A stretch of 64,000 nucleotides of DNA from assembly GCF_033439725.1 (NCBI RefSeq), contig NW_026944383.1, forward strand, positions 5,952,001 to 6,016,000, written 5' to 3'. Numbering within the stretch: position 1 is the first letter of the stretch; each line of letters starts with the position of its first letter. Position numbers and translations under genes: made by a program. A model generated the notes under the pieces. That model made no database searches, was not told the origin of the DNA, and saw only the letters and a list, made by a program, of their open reading frames with translations. The stretch comes from Neurospora tetraspora (lineage: Eukaryota > Ascomycota > Sordariomycetes > Sordariales > Sordariaceae). Shown here one piece after another: positions 48,381-59,700 of this stretch.

Positions 48381-50584
48381 CTAAATCTTCACCTGCCCCT
48401 TCGCAGCCCCCAAAACATCCACCCACTCCCTCGGCCTCTGCCTGCCCCCCTCATACGCCTCAGCAAGGTACCTCTCCAGCTCCCTCGCAAAACCCAACAG
48501 CCTCTCCTCCTCTCCCCACTCAGCCATCGCCATCACGCCCACCGGCAGCTTACCCTCCCCCTGCTGCGCCTCCACATACCCTCCGGGGCACGTCACGGCC
48601 GGACACCCGCTCGTGTTGGCATACCACACATACGTCATATTCCTAATGCTCCTATTCCCATCACTGCACCCGTACGCTTCGTCGCCCGGCATGATGGGCC
48701 ACCCGGCCATGGGCGTAGTCGGTGACACGATCAGCAGACCGGGGTACTGCTCGTACAGGTGGGCGAGGTGCTGCATAATCACCTGGCGCAGCTGGTTGTA
48801 GCGCAGGTAGTCGGCGGCGGGGGTCTGGGCGCCCATCGACACCATGATGCGGTTGGGGTAGTTGAGCGGCTTGAGGTAGTCGTCCGGGTTGGTAACGCGG
48901 TTGCGCGCGTCGGCCGCCGCCTCGGTCAGGCAGGTCGCGGCGTGAGCGAGCTGGCCCTCGCGCAGGTAGGGCAGCTTGATGGTGACGAGCTCGTAGCCGC
49001 CGAAGGAAGGGCTGCTGCAGAGCGTCTCGATGGCCCGGTTGAAGGTGGTGCGCACGTCGGCGTCGGCGAGGGCGATCCATTCGGGGCAGAGGCCGAGATA
49101 CTTTTTGGCGGTAGGGGAGGGTGGGATGGACGGGGCGAGAGAGGATTGGGCGGGGTCCGAAGGGTTGGGTTGGGCCATGATCCGGTAGGCGATGGTCAGG
49201 TCGGATGGGTTGGAGCACATGGGACCGACGACGCACATGGATGAGTTACGACTGACGACCCGGTTGTGGGTGGGCTTGAGGCCGTAGACGCCGCAGAAGG
49301 CGGGCGGGATGCGCATGCTGCCGCCTGTGGTCCGGTTGGGTTAGTGAGACCGGCTGCTTCTTTGAGGCCATGACATGACAATCGAGGTAGGAAGTAGAGA
49401 TGGTCAACTTACCGGCATCAGTACCGATAGCGATAGGCACAAGGCCGGCGCTGAGGGCAGATCCAGCACCAGATGACGAGCCACCGGGGAAGTACTTGGT
49501 GTTGTACCAGTTCGTAGCCGTTCCCGTAGTAGGGTTGCAACCCGTCGTATCTGTACCGCTCACATTATCAGCACATCCATCTATATCCCTTACCCCTTCT
49601 CTCTCTCGCACTTCAAACCAGCAAGTCACTCATCAGTCATGCACTCACCCATGCCAATCTCATGCTGATTCATCTTCCCCACCATGATCGCCCCCGCCTC
49701 TCTCAACTTCTTCGCCGGCCACACCGTCTCCGTCGCCGGCTTCTTGAAATACTCAAACCTCTCATCAACCTTCATGCCCATGGTGGAGACATAGCCCTCC
49801 ACCTCGGTATCATCTTTCACACCAAACGGCACGCCATCCAGGACGCCCAACGGCCTGCCGGCTTGCCAACGCTCCGTCGACGCCTTGGCCTCCGCCAACA
49901 CCTCGCCCACCTTGGACTGGATGAAGGCCACGGCGTACTTGGACTGCTGCTGCTCGGGCTTGATGTCGCGCCGGATCAGCGGGAGGAGCGCGTCGATGAC
50001 TTGAAGCGGAGTGAGCTGCCCGGAGGCGTAGGCGGCGTGGTAGTCGGCTATGGAGTTGAAGCGGCCCGGGACGGTGGGGGGTTGAGGGGTGGTGAGGGAG
50101 GGGTCGAAGGATAGAAGGGTTTGGGTGGAGGTTTCGGAAGATGAAGATAGGGGGATGACGTTGGGCTGTTGGCCGGGTGTTAGTTGAGGCTCATTTGAAG
50201 TTAAAGAGGCCCAAGAGTGATGAGGGAGATTAAGTAAGAAGGTGAAGCGGGAAGAAACTCACCTGTACCCTCCATTGTTCACCGTTCAGCTCGGACATAG
50301 ACCTAGCCTGCCCAAATTTGGCGTTGCTCCACATGAACTTTTGAAGCCATTGCGAGTTGGAAACGCTGGGGTTTGAGTTGATGTGTCAGTGAGTGCATGC
50401 TTTGGATATTGAATCTTGTCGTCGAGACCATCCACGAAAGAAGTACTACTGACAGCATCGAAGCAGCTACCAACGGCAGTCCACGCATGGGAGGATTGTG
50501 GTCCGCCTCAGGCTTGAACTCCAAGACGTGAGCGGGAGCCTCCTTGGCCCCCGGGTGATTGAGGAATTTCTTAGTTGAGGCCAT
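48381..50584 (-). CDS. Amidase-signature family hydrolase
   Basis: Amidase-signature enzymes hydrolyse carboxamides with a Ser-cisSer-Lys triad. Five exons: 50584-50454, 50365-50263, 50165-49649, 49550-49413 and 49324-48381, giving 610 residues; phases agree at each junction. The catalytic Lys lies in GVPFGVKDD and the Gly/Ser core is GGSSSGAGSALSAGLVPIAIGTDAGGSMR, split by intron 4 after the Asp-Ala. The C-terminal half runs SPTTPMAGWPIMPGD. Intron 3 has AACTAAC before CAACAG. Intron 1 is the least certain, with donor GTCAGT. The family member is not identified: substrates range from acetamide to fatty-acid amides. The N-terminal 75 residues are not conserved in the core family. A product working with Gln-tRNA amidotransferase is unlikely given the extra N-terminus. 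Confidence 0.83.
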
Positions 50585-52319
50585 CGCGAGGTTGGGGTTA
50601 TCACTGTGATTGGTGCCGCTTGGAGTCGAAAGGGACGGGAGGGGCGGTCGTGTTGACGTGGGGCGACGATATTGAACCAGGAACTGATATGAGATGAACC
50701 GGCTCTGTTCACGTCGTCATCGATCACCGAGTCTGGTGTCTGTGATCAATTGAGAGATATGGGTAATCAACCCAGGAAAAAGAACAGATGGCTTGTCACA
50801 AACTCTTACTGTTGTCAAGAGCGACCTATCTTCATCCATTGAGGCTTCGCGATACGATTGGTTTGTTCAGGCAGCTATCTGACGCTAACAGCGGAGAGGT
50901 CGCGATAAAGGTGAAGCTACCTGCATATGGTGGGAATAACGCTGCTCCAGAGCTCCAAGGTACTTGGCGCCTGTTAGGAGTCATTGGATATGGATTGAGT
51001 GAGGTGGTAGCTTGTGAATAATGGACGCTGCCGCATTGGGGCGGTGCCGAGGCTATAAAACCAAGCAGGTAATAGGCCCGAGGCTCACTTTGAGGTCGTA
51101 CTCGTCACCAGCCGCTAGTCAGGGAGATTTTCTATCCCTGACGAGTATCTGTTAGTGATTAGAGGGACGGGGAGCATTCGGACTGACCGAGCAGGCAAAA
51201 GGCCATCAAAGTAACTTCAATGTTCAGGAACATGCGTGCAGAAGACGAGATATTCCAATCGGTTTCGATAATTGCGCCTATCTCCTCTGTTTATAGACCG
51301 TCTGATGGCCAAAGCTCTTGTTTTCGATTCGGTTCAAGACTGCGTCTAACGACGCAAGGTACCGCTTAAACTCCAGGAAGCGAGTGAACATCAAACCTGT
51401 ATCGTAGGATAGGCTCCCAAATTGGTGGTATCCCGTCGTAAGATCAATGTGACGGACTGCGCAGCCGTTACAAGCAATAGCGCTTACCTCAAAGCAATGC
51501 AACCCATCCATCCATCCGTACTTCATCCACTTACAACCTCTAACCAGAACCAAGGGATGGGGTTTTGGTATCCTCCCAGCCCCCACCTCTAGACGACATC
51601 ATAATCATCACACTGAGATCACGAGTGGCAAGAGCACTTATAGTATGTTGTTTGACTTTTACTGTATTGTTTGTATGTGTCTGTCCTTTGACTGATTGCC
51701 AGTCGATACTTGAAAAGTAACCAGCTCTAAAGGCTGAGGATCTAGACTATCTGAGGAGTAGCTGATGCTCAATGTCCATCGCCATGCTCTCTAAAAGCGC
51801 GTTGCGCGTTAAAATCAAACGCTGGGGAGTCCTGCTGCGCAGTACTATGATCCAGTTCCTAATCGCCATCCCATGCAAAATCCGTTCTAAGCCCTATGCA
51901 GTGTCATAACAGGCATTCTCCTCGCTCTCGGAGCGTTGCTCCGTCGAGGGCCTTCATCATAATGAGTGTAAGAAAAGTAAAAAACCGCCACCGGATGCAA
52001 AAACTCCAGTGCATGAAAAAAAAAAAAAAAAAGTACCAAAACGCCTGTCGCTGCTCACTTCCCTGTCCAAGCGGGAAGGGCTAGGGTACAAAGACCCATT
52101 GATGCATGCTGATGAAAAGCAAATAACGCCCGCTGCGCCTTCTTGTGCAGAGAAAAGTTGCCAGCCCATTGTATGTTGACTGATGAGAAAAAATATCGCT
52201 TAATGAGATGCTGAGAGCTGATGATTTCGTGACTCGTGGACGACTTGTGACGTCCGTTCAGATCGCTTCTTGTGAATAGAATTTGTTGTGAGGGTAGAGT
52301 GAATCAGTCGGTCCCTTAT
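50585..52319. other. 1.7-kb intergenic region
   Basis: Between the amidase start and the stop of the Ser-rich protein gene, both on the minus strand. It contains a run of 17 A at 52016-52032, and moderately AT-rich parts. No credible coding frame; one 102-codon frame near 51278-51586 has no domain. Confidence 0.5.
52016..52032 (+). repeat. Poly-A homopolymer run
   Basis: Seventeen consecutive A residues. On the minus strand this would be a T-run in the 3' flank of the gene at 52320-53786. Confidence 0.85.
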
Positions 52320-53786
52320 TTAGCGACCGCTCAGACGGAGAATCTTGGTCCTCAACCAGAGAATAAACTCCTGCCAGTAGTTCTGAGTCTTCCTCTTGGG
52401 TCCGCTAGACCGGCGACGAGTCTGCTCGAACTTGACATGATCCACGGGGTTGGCGACAAAGGCCGGGGGAGCGGCCTGGTCAGCCGGTACGCTCTCGTAC
52501 TTGCGACTGGCGAACCCAAGACCATGCTTCTCAGACATCTCTGGTTGCGAGTTGTCGCCGCTCGTAGGGTTGGTAGCCGGGCCGATAGTGGAAGAACGGT
52601 CCCAGAATGAGGAAGCAGTAACATCGCCCTTGGAACGACTGGTCTTTGAAGAGCCGCCACTGCCGTTCTTGGTGAAGCTGAATCCCGAAGCAGTCCTGGT
52701 GGGGCCGGTAATCGAAGCGATGCTGGTTGCGGTGGGCTTGCGGGACATGGAGGGCCTTGGAAGATCGCTGAGGCTCTTTCTCGCAGACTCCTTTTCGATG
52801 CGGCTCGCTTCCTTGGTGTCCTTGCGCTCGCGCTTCTTGATCAGTTCACGATCATACTTCTCCTGGTTGGCCCTCTCCTTCTCCTCGAACTTGCGGCGCG
52901 CATTGCGGATCTTCTCGAGGCGGGCAGCTGAGTCGATCTCGGTGGAACGGCTGCGCAGACGAGGGAAGCCCGAGGTGAGATCGAGCGAGGTGCGTCCTAG
53001 GGGAGACATTGGAGTGCCGGTCGAGGATGTCGGGGACACAACAGTGGAAGCAGCACCGCCCACAGTGCCGGTAGGGGAGTCGTTCTGGCCAAGCTGGGGG
53101 TCTGTGGGGGTTGATCGGCCAGTGTTGATGTGGAGGGCCTTTGAGGCAGAGTTGGCGTCGGAATAGGAATTGGCGCGAGAGCTGGCGACAGATGGCCTTT
53201 GGCGCAAGATACTGGTAGTGTTGGACCTGACGGGAGGAGGAGGAGGCGACTGCATAGGGTGACTTGTTGGTTGCGGCTGCGCTTGCTGTGAATCAGTGGC
53301 CGTCTCGTCTTCGGTCTCTGCAATAGTAGGCGAGTAACGACCGTTATCGAAGGAGGCGAGTGAAGGGGCATATGACAGCGGCGGGGTAGCTGTACGCGGC
53401 GTCTGTTGGAAAGGATGGCAGAAAGCTCGGGAGCCACTGCCAGACGATGTTTGCGAAGCAGAGCGAGCGTGCGAGTACTTGACACGAACGTTGTTTCCAG
53501 TAGCACCCAGGTCGGCAACACTGTCCTCGTCTGCCTTTGCGGCTACAACACCTCCGGCGTACCCAAAGCTAGTGACATCCTTTGAGGACCTGTAGTTGAC
53601 GCTATTCCTGTTGTTTCCGTTGTCGATGTCGAGCTGATCCACCGGCTGCTCATCCCATCCACGGTTCAAGTCCAGCGAGTTCTTTGGCGACGACGACAAC
53701 TTTTTGAGAATTGGCTTGACCACCTTTGCGCCTCTGGTCTTGGTGAGTTTGTTGGGGGCAGCGCCCGTAAGGGAGAAGGACGTCAT
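52320..53786 (-). CDS. Unrecognised Ser-rich basic protein, 488 residues
   Basis: One uninterrupted frame from ATG at 53786 to the stop at 52320. I do not recognise the family. The N-terminus is basic (KTRGAKVVKPILKKLSSSPK). Then comes a long Ser/Thr/Pro-rich disordered region with repeated Ser-Pro and Thr-Pro pairs, an apparently helical highly charged segment at about 290-345 (RLEKIRNARRKFEEKERA and on), more Ser-rich sequence, and a short C-terminal amphipathic helix YWQEFILWLRTKILRLSGR. No signal peptide or membrane span is evident. The frame is intact and uses G/C-ending codons like its neighbours, so it is very likely a real gene. The composition suggests a regulated scaffold or phosphoprotein, but that is inference only. 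Its upstream side faces the 10-kb gene-poor stretch. Confidence 0.8.
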   Translation of the reverse strand: MTSFSLTGAAPNKLTKTRGAKVVKPILKKLSSSPKNSLDLNRGWDEQPVDQLDIDNGNNRNSVNYRSSKDVTSFGYAGGVVAAKADEDSVADLGATGNNVRVKYSHARSASQTSSGSGSRAFCHPFQQTPRTATPPLSYAPSLASFDNGRYSPTIAETEDETATDSQQAQPQPTSHPMQSPPPPPVRSNTTSILRQRPSVASSRANSYSDANSASKALHINTGRSTPTDPQLGQNDSPTGTVGGAASTVVSPTSSTGTPMSPLGRTSLDLTSGFPRLRSRSTEIDSAARLEKIRNARRKFEEKERANQEKYDRELIKKRERKDTKEASRIEKESARKSLSDLPRPSMSRKPTATSIASITGPTRTASGFSFTKNGSGGSSKTSRSKGDVTASSFWDRSSTIGPATNPTSGDNSQPEMSEKHGLGFASRKYESVPADQAAPPAFVANPVDHVKFEQTRRRSSGPKRKTQNYWQEFILWLRTKILRLSGR

Positions 53787-56700
53787 GGTTACGGAGTAGT
53801 GGGATCCTAAGTTGAGGGATCCTGAGGGGACTAGCCGCGGAAGCCGGCGCGGGGCAGGATGGGTATTATAAAAGTTGGGATGATATTGAATTTAGAAACT
53901 TGGGATTGAAGGAGCCTTTGAAGGGTAGGAGGGGTTAGATAAGATCGCACCGGGCCACCGAATTTCCTGTCCAACCACCGTAGCTTCCGACGACGATGGC
54001 TTCTTGGAGGGGGGGGACGGCGGCGATGGAAATATAAACGAGAAATTGGCCCTTGTCTGGGACCACTTGCAATTTGGGTGTCCCCAGCGGTGCGGTGGAC
54101 GCGGTGGACAGGTCCTAGTCCGCTTTGGAAGTCCGCTCTGGAAGCACCCCTTCGACGCCCTTGTCTGGTGCAAAGAACCAGAGTCCCTGTCGGTTTTGTT
54201 CTCCCCGGGCCCTGTCTGGTGGAAAGCGAGTGGAAAGATGGTGAAAGCGGAAAGGTTCGAACCTCTTGCCCGGGTCCCTTGTCAGGCGCGCGTCAGGGGA
54301 GCCGCGAGGGAGCGTCTGTTAAGTTGGACTTATATACACCCGCAGTGAGCAGTGCTTTCTGCTAACACTGCACTAGCACTCACGACGGGGGCGGGGAGAC
54401 GAGACCGCCAGTTTGGATGCATTGGGACTCCGCAGACGCCGCAGTAGCGAGTGGTTAGCGAGAAAGGAAAAGGCGACGAAGACTGCTTCCGCCTTTTCGA
54501 ACGTAGTATCTGTGCTATGAGATGCAGCACCAGACGCTCGATGGAAAAGGCGGAGGAGGGGTAAACTCGACGACAATTCCACTTTGGATGGTGAGGAGGG
54601 GGATCGGTGACAAGACTTTGTGTCCTGCTAGGGCTGCTCAGACTTTGTGTCCTGTATCACTTGTTTGGAAATGCTCGAGATGTATCGGAGAGGTGCTTGA
54701 TATGCAAGCACAAGGCCATCAATAAAGTGCGAGTTAATGCAGCCACAGCCCAAGTTCCTGTTTTCTGGGCTGTCCCGCTCTGCAATTTCATTTCGCCTGC
54801 GACCTTGTGCCAGTGGCTTTCTCGCTGCACGGGCTGAAAGGAGATCTCCCGATCTGCGCGCTCAAGTGACGAGATTGCCTCCTGGATTTCTTTCCATCTT
54901 TAGACTTTTTCGATGGCTATTCTCTCCTTTCCGCTTCTCATCATCACCAATTGAGCCCAAGGTGGAATCCCACTTTTGTGCATGCTGCACATCTCTACCT
55001 AAGCTAAAGTACACTACGAACTGCAGCGCGCACTCGCAACTCGCAGTCCATGCAGGACATCCGACTAGAAAGTTGACCACTTGGACGGCGCCGCTCAATG
55101 GGGGTCCCAATGGGGTCGGCCTTTGACAAGGCAGGCTTCTGATTGATTGATTCAGCCTCATTCCTCATTTCCAAAGCCCTTCTGCGCTGCCAGTAATGAA
55201 GCTGCAGCAGCGTCGTGATGCCAGTCACCGCACCAAAGCAGCACCAAGGCACCCGCCAACCCACCAGTCTGCGTGCGTGGTGCTCTTTCGAGCCATCATG
55301 CGCCCAGGCGGCTGTGGGGAGAGGAGAGGAACCCCCAACATGGACCCTCTTCCCCAAGCTGCATTAGGTTGGGAAGAGTGTAAAGAGTGGATACGCACGC
55401 TCAAGTGTTAGCAGTAAGCAGGCCGCATAAGCCAAAATCCTTAACAAAAAGACCTTGACCGCCTTCAGACCGCCTTCAAGCTTGCTGCTGCACCAGCTGC
55501 ACTGCTTGCAGACCGTAGAAAACTCTGCGAGTCTGGTCCAACCACCGACCAATCGATACAACATGATCTTGCGGCCGCTTGTTGGTTCTGGCTTCCGGGT
55601 CGTCGCCGCCCGTACGATGAGAAAGACACCGACTCTTAAACCTCGAGGCCTGGAACTTGAGAGGTCACATTTTGCACATATCAATCAGAACACTGCTCAG
55701 ACCACGCTATCTGGCCTGACCCACGGGCAATGATATCCATCACCATAGGAATCCATGTCCCACTCTGCAGGACGAGGCCAATGGATCGCAGTGGGAATCG
55801 CACCCGGCATCGTCGTCGTCCATGTACCGCATCGACCAAGGCATGCAGGCATTGGTCAACATTGTTTCAGTATCACGTTTCACACAAAACGTTTCTCATG
55901 GCGACAACAACAAAAACAACAAACAATGGTGGTGATGATTGAGGACGCACAGGCCACCTGTTGGTTCGTGTGCCACTGGTCACTGGTCCCCTTTCCCTCT
56001 TCAGCCAGAGCCCACTCTTTGATGGCCTTGTCAACGAACAAATGGCTCGCCGGCACAATTCACAACCTGCTTCGGCCATTTTGATTCCTCACAAGTCCAA
56101 ACCAGCTCTCACACATCGCAAGCATCGCAAGACACTGCCGGGCTTTCGGCTGGCCCAGGGTTCCATTCGGTGGCCCAGGCGCTCAGTAGCGTCCATGATA
56201 GCGCGCAACCACCGCTGCGAGAAGTGGGAACTGGACTCACCCACTGGAGCAAACCGGCAACTCCTTCAGCAACCCCGTTGGTGGTCTTCTTCACAGGTCC
56301 TGTCCGGTACGGTTCCGCGACGCCGAGGGGCAAAAAGTGAGCATGGGATGCTTGAGGAGCGGTGACCAGCACAATCAGAAACGATAGCAAAAACCGTGCA
56401 TCGTAAACAGCCCGGAGAAACTCGAGAGCGACCTATAAAGTGGCGGACTACCAGCATCGAACGTAAAAGACTGCATCGACGATGCAACTATCACCTGCTG
56501 CTGGGTAGGGCTAGAGCTAAACTCGAAACTACGGTATGTATAATGGCAAGTGAATTGCATAACGGCCGTGTTCTTGCTCACATGTTCGAACGACGGGAGC
56601 GAAACAAGCCGCCCTCAAAACAAAGAAGCTACCGGAGTCCGGAATTCAGATGCCCCCCTTTGTTTAATTAACTTTTTGCTTCACAGCCTCAGTGGGTTAT

Positions 56701-59700
56701 ATGAGTATCCGGAAGATCGGGTCTCTCTATTTCTGACTTCCTCTTGTCTGAGTCGGGTCAAGCCAGAATCTCATGATAGGGGATATGTCGACCGAACGGC
56801 GACCGCGAACGGCCTGGGCTACAGAAAGATGGATTCGCGACGGGTATCCAGGAACGGACAGAGTGGGAGAGCTTCCAGAAACAGGGGTTCATCGCTCCAC
56901 CAACTCAAATGAGTTTGGGTCCTTGAATCCGGAACCTACCAGCTGCCTACCTCTTCCCAGCAGACGATGCCAGAGTCCGTACGTTTGGCACATCCAGCAA
57001 ACACCACACAGTCTCGACAGCACGCGCAGCACATCAAGGAACCACAGAGCCACCGTCCAGAGCCACAGCACCTTCCCAAACCGGCCCAAGGCGCCCTCGC
57101 TCACCAACCACAAGCCTTCGTTTTCCATCTCCACTGTCAGGCTTCAACCAGTCCAGTTGCACCACTCAGAGGCTGGCTTGCCAGGGGCCATCCACTCACC
57201 GACCTGTTGACATGCAGTGCAGTTCATGGCCTGCAGTGTCGCTCGCTCCCAGTTCGGTTGCTACTGCAATTGCGCAAATCCCGCGTTCGCGTTGTCGGTC
57301 GGGGAGGTCGGGGTCGGTTAGTCGGCCGGGTTACAGTCCCCGGGCTCTTCTGCGGAGCTGCGCACAGAACGCTTTGCGGTTCGTGTCTCTCTTCTCAGTC
57401 CTCTGATTCGCCCGGCCTTTCCCTTCTCTTTTGCTTCTTTTCCTTCCAAGTCCCACACTTCCTCCACAGGTCAAGGGTCAGACCGACTTCTGGGAGTCGT
57501 GCACGGGTTCGCTTCCCGTTAGCTTTGGTGGCCCTCAAGGTTCTCGGTTCGGTTCGCTCTGTGAGAAACTGCTGACTGAGATCAAAAAGTCTCCGAGTAA
57601 AGAGGACGAGGAGGATCACCAAAGAAGTCTCTGGGTTTCTAGCTCCAGCACTTGAAAAATGCCTCGTTGTGTTTTGTTTCTATTCACGGCTCGCTTGAAG
57701 CACAAGCGAAAGCAAACCCGTGGGTTGTTTATGGGATTAGGACGGGCAGAGCAAGTGGTGGATGCAGTAATTAAACGCGACCTGATGCGCTGTGGATAGC
57801 CTTTCCATATCCGTCAACTCTTCCACTGGTGCACGGTCGCACCACCACGCGAGCTCTTAACATTTCGTTCGGTTCGCAGCGAGGATCCTCGAAAAATGGC
57901 CCAAATGCCGCCAAAGCTCATTTCGTTGACCAAGCTGAAAGTTGCGGCTCAGGTATGAATGCTGCTGCTGACGCTGTTGCCATGTGCTCTTTGTCTCCAG
58001 ATTCGATGCTCTGCGCAATAGTACGCTTGGTTGAGCATGTGCCGCGTCTGCTGCTCTGATCAGGTCACGGGATCGATATCAGTGGATGTTGCCCTGGCCA
58101 AGCTCTCCGGGTTGCTGGGAACCGGGCCGATGGGGCACCTTTGCTGCAAATCATCCTGTTAGTGAGCAAGTGTCTTCTACCTTGAACTACAGTGAGTCGG
58201 TGGTACTAACAGGCTAGCGAGTCACAGCGTGGCTCTAACATATGTCTAACACCTACTGGGTACAGCTACATTTGTACTAACATCAACGCTTTGGCTTTAA
58301 TTGGGATCGACCTCCTCTGTACGTCAGTGACGCCCTATTCACACTTCACGATCCAAGTAGATCCTATTGTCCTTGGTGTCAACATGAACCGAGCAAGTTC
58401 TTGGAGTTTCAAGTCAAGTCGCGCAAACGTTCATGTCACCGTCTGACGTCGGGGTCCTGCATCGGGTAGTGACAATGTAGTAGGTGATGGGAGTTGGTCG
58501 ACGGCCAGTATCAGGTTGAAGCAAATTCGGCATGTTTGGCATTTTGCAGCCGAATGATAAAAAAAAGACAGAAAGGTATCAGAAATTACCTATCCCGTAA
58601 ACCGACTTTACAGCAGTTTGTCTGAAACCGATGGGTACGTGCCTGATCCGAAGCCGGTTAAGAGATTCTGATTGATGATGTTTGCTGAGGTTGTACTACA
58701 CAACATGAAGCAGCAACTCATGCCAATGCCAATCAGCCCTTTCGCTTGATGATCAGATTCAAGCCCGACATGGTTATCGGAAGCAAGCTTTGGTCTGTTA
58801 CAACTGGCAATCCCTTTTCGCTCCCTTTCGTTCTTCTTTGCCTGTTCTGTCTGAGTGTACACACGGGCTCCTTTATTCAGATGTGTCAAAACTCCCGACT
58901 GGGTTTTGGTAGACGAACAGATGTGGAAAATTCTTAGACAAGTTGACAACAACGTTCGGAGCCGCATCGGACACTGTCAACGCGTCTGATGTGATCAGGG
59001 CTGAAAGCAATTTAACGGCTCAAATTTCAACGAGTCGACACTCACAGGTCTTGGAAAAGCCAGTCTGAGAGGTAGAAATGCCCGAAAAGTGGTGTTGTGT
59101 TACTCCCAAACCGTTGGATTGCATAAAGTAGGGCGGTCGTCAACTCACCTGTACCTGAAGACCTGTCGGTCATCGTACAGCATGGAGTAGTACGTGGTTT
59201 ATCGTCTTTCGCTGATGTCCATTGGATTTGAGAGCTCGAGCATGTGAGGCAAGAGAGTGATTGATCCCACAGGAGTCCATCGGCAGTTGAAGTACCAGTG
59301 ACGAGATGCAAGTACAATGCCCAGTTAGAATTGTTAGTAGTGAGTGATTTTGCATAGGTAAACAATCGAGGGAGGCTACCGGGTACATAGCGCATGGCCA
59401 TCGATATCACTAGTACTCGCACAGAAAGAGTGTCGAGATACGGTGAGGAAAAGGCCCAGGGCAAATTCGATATCATCCCATCACATGTCATAGTTCTGTT
59501 GTAACCAACGAGACGTTCTATCTGCCATGAGGACTACCAGACACTCCGAGTTCCACTGGACTATATCATAAAAAGACGTTCACTAAAATGGAAACCATGT
59601 GGTCCTAGACCAGCTCGTGATATTTACCGCGGTCTTCACCTTTCCAAATCACCTCCATCGTGAGCCATAGGATGACTTGGCTGCCTTTACACGTCCGAAT

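Noticed and set aside
54240-54275. GGTTCGAACC palindrome resembling a tRNA B-box
   Set aside because: No matching acceptor, D-arm or anticodon stem could be drawn on either strand.
56967-57575. 202-codon open frame in the gene-poor tail
   Set aside because: Compositionally biased (Arg/Ser/Leu), no domain, no splice partners; overlaps probable leader-like C/T-rich DNA.
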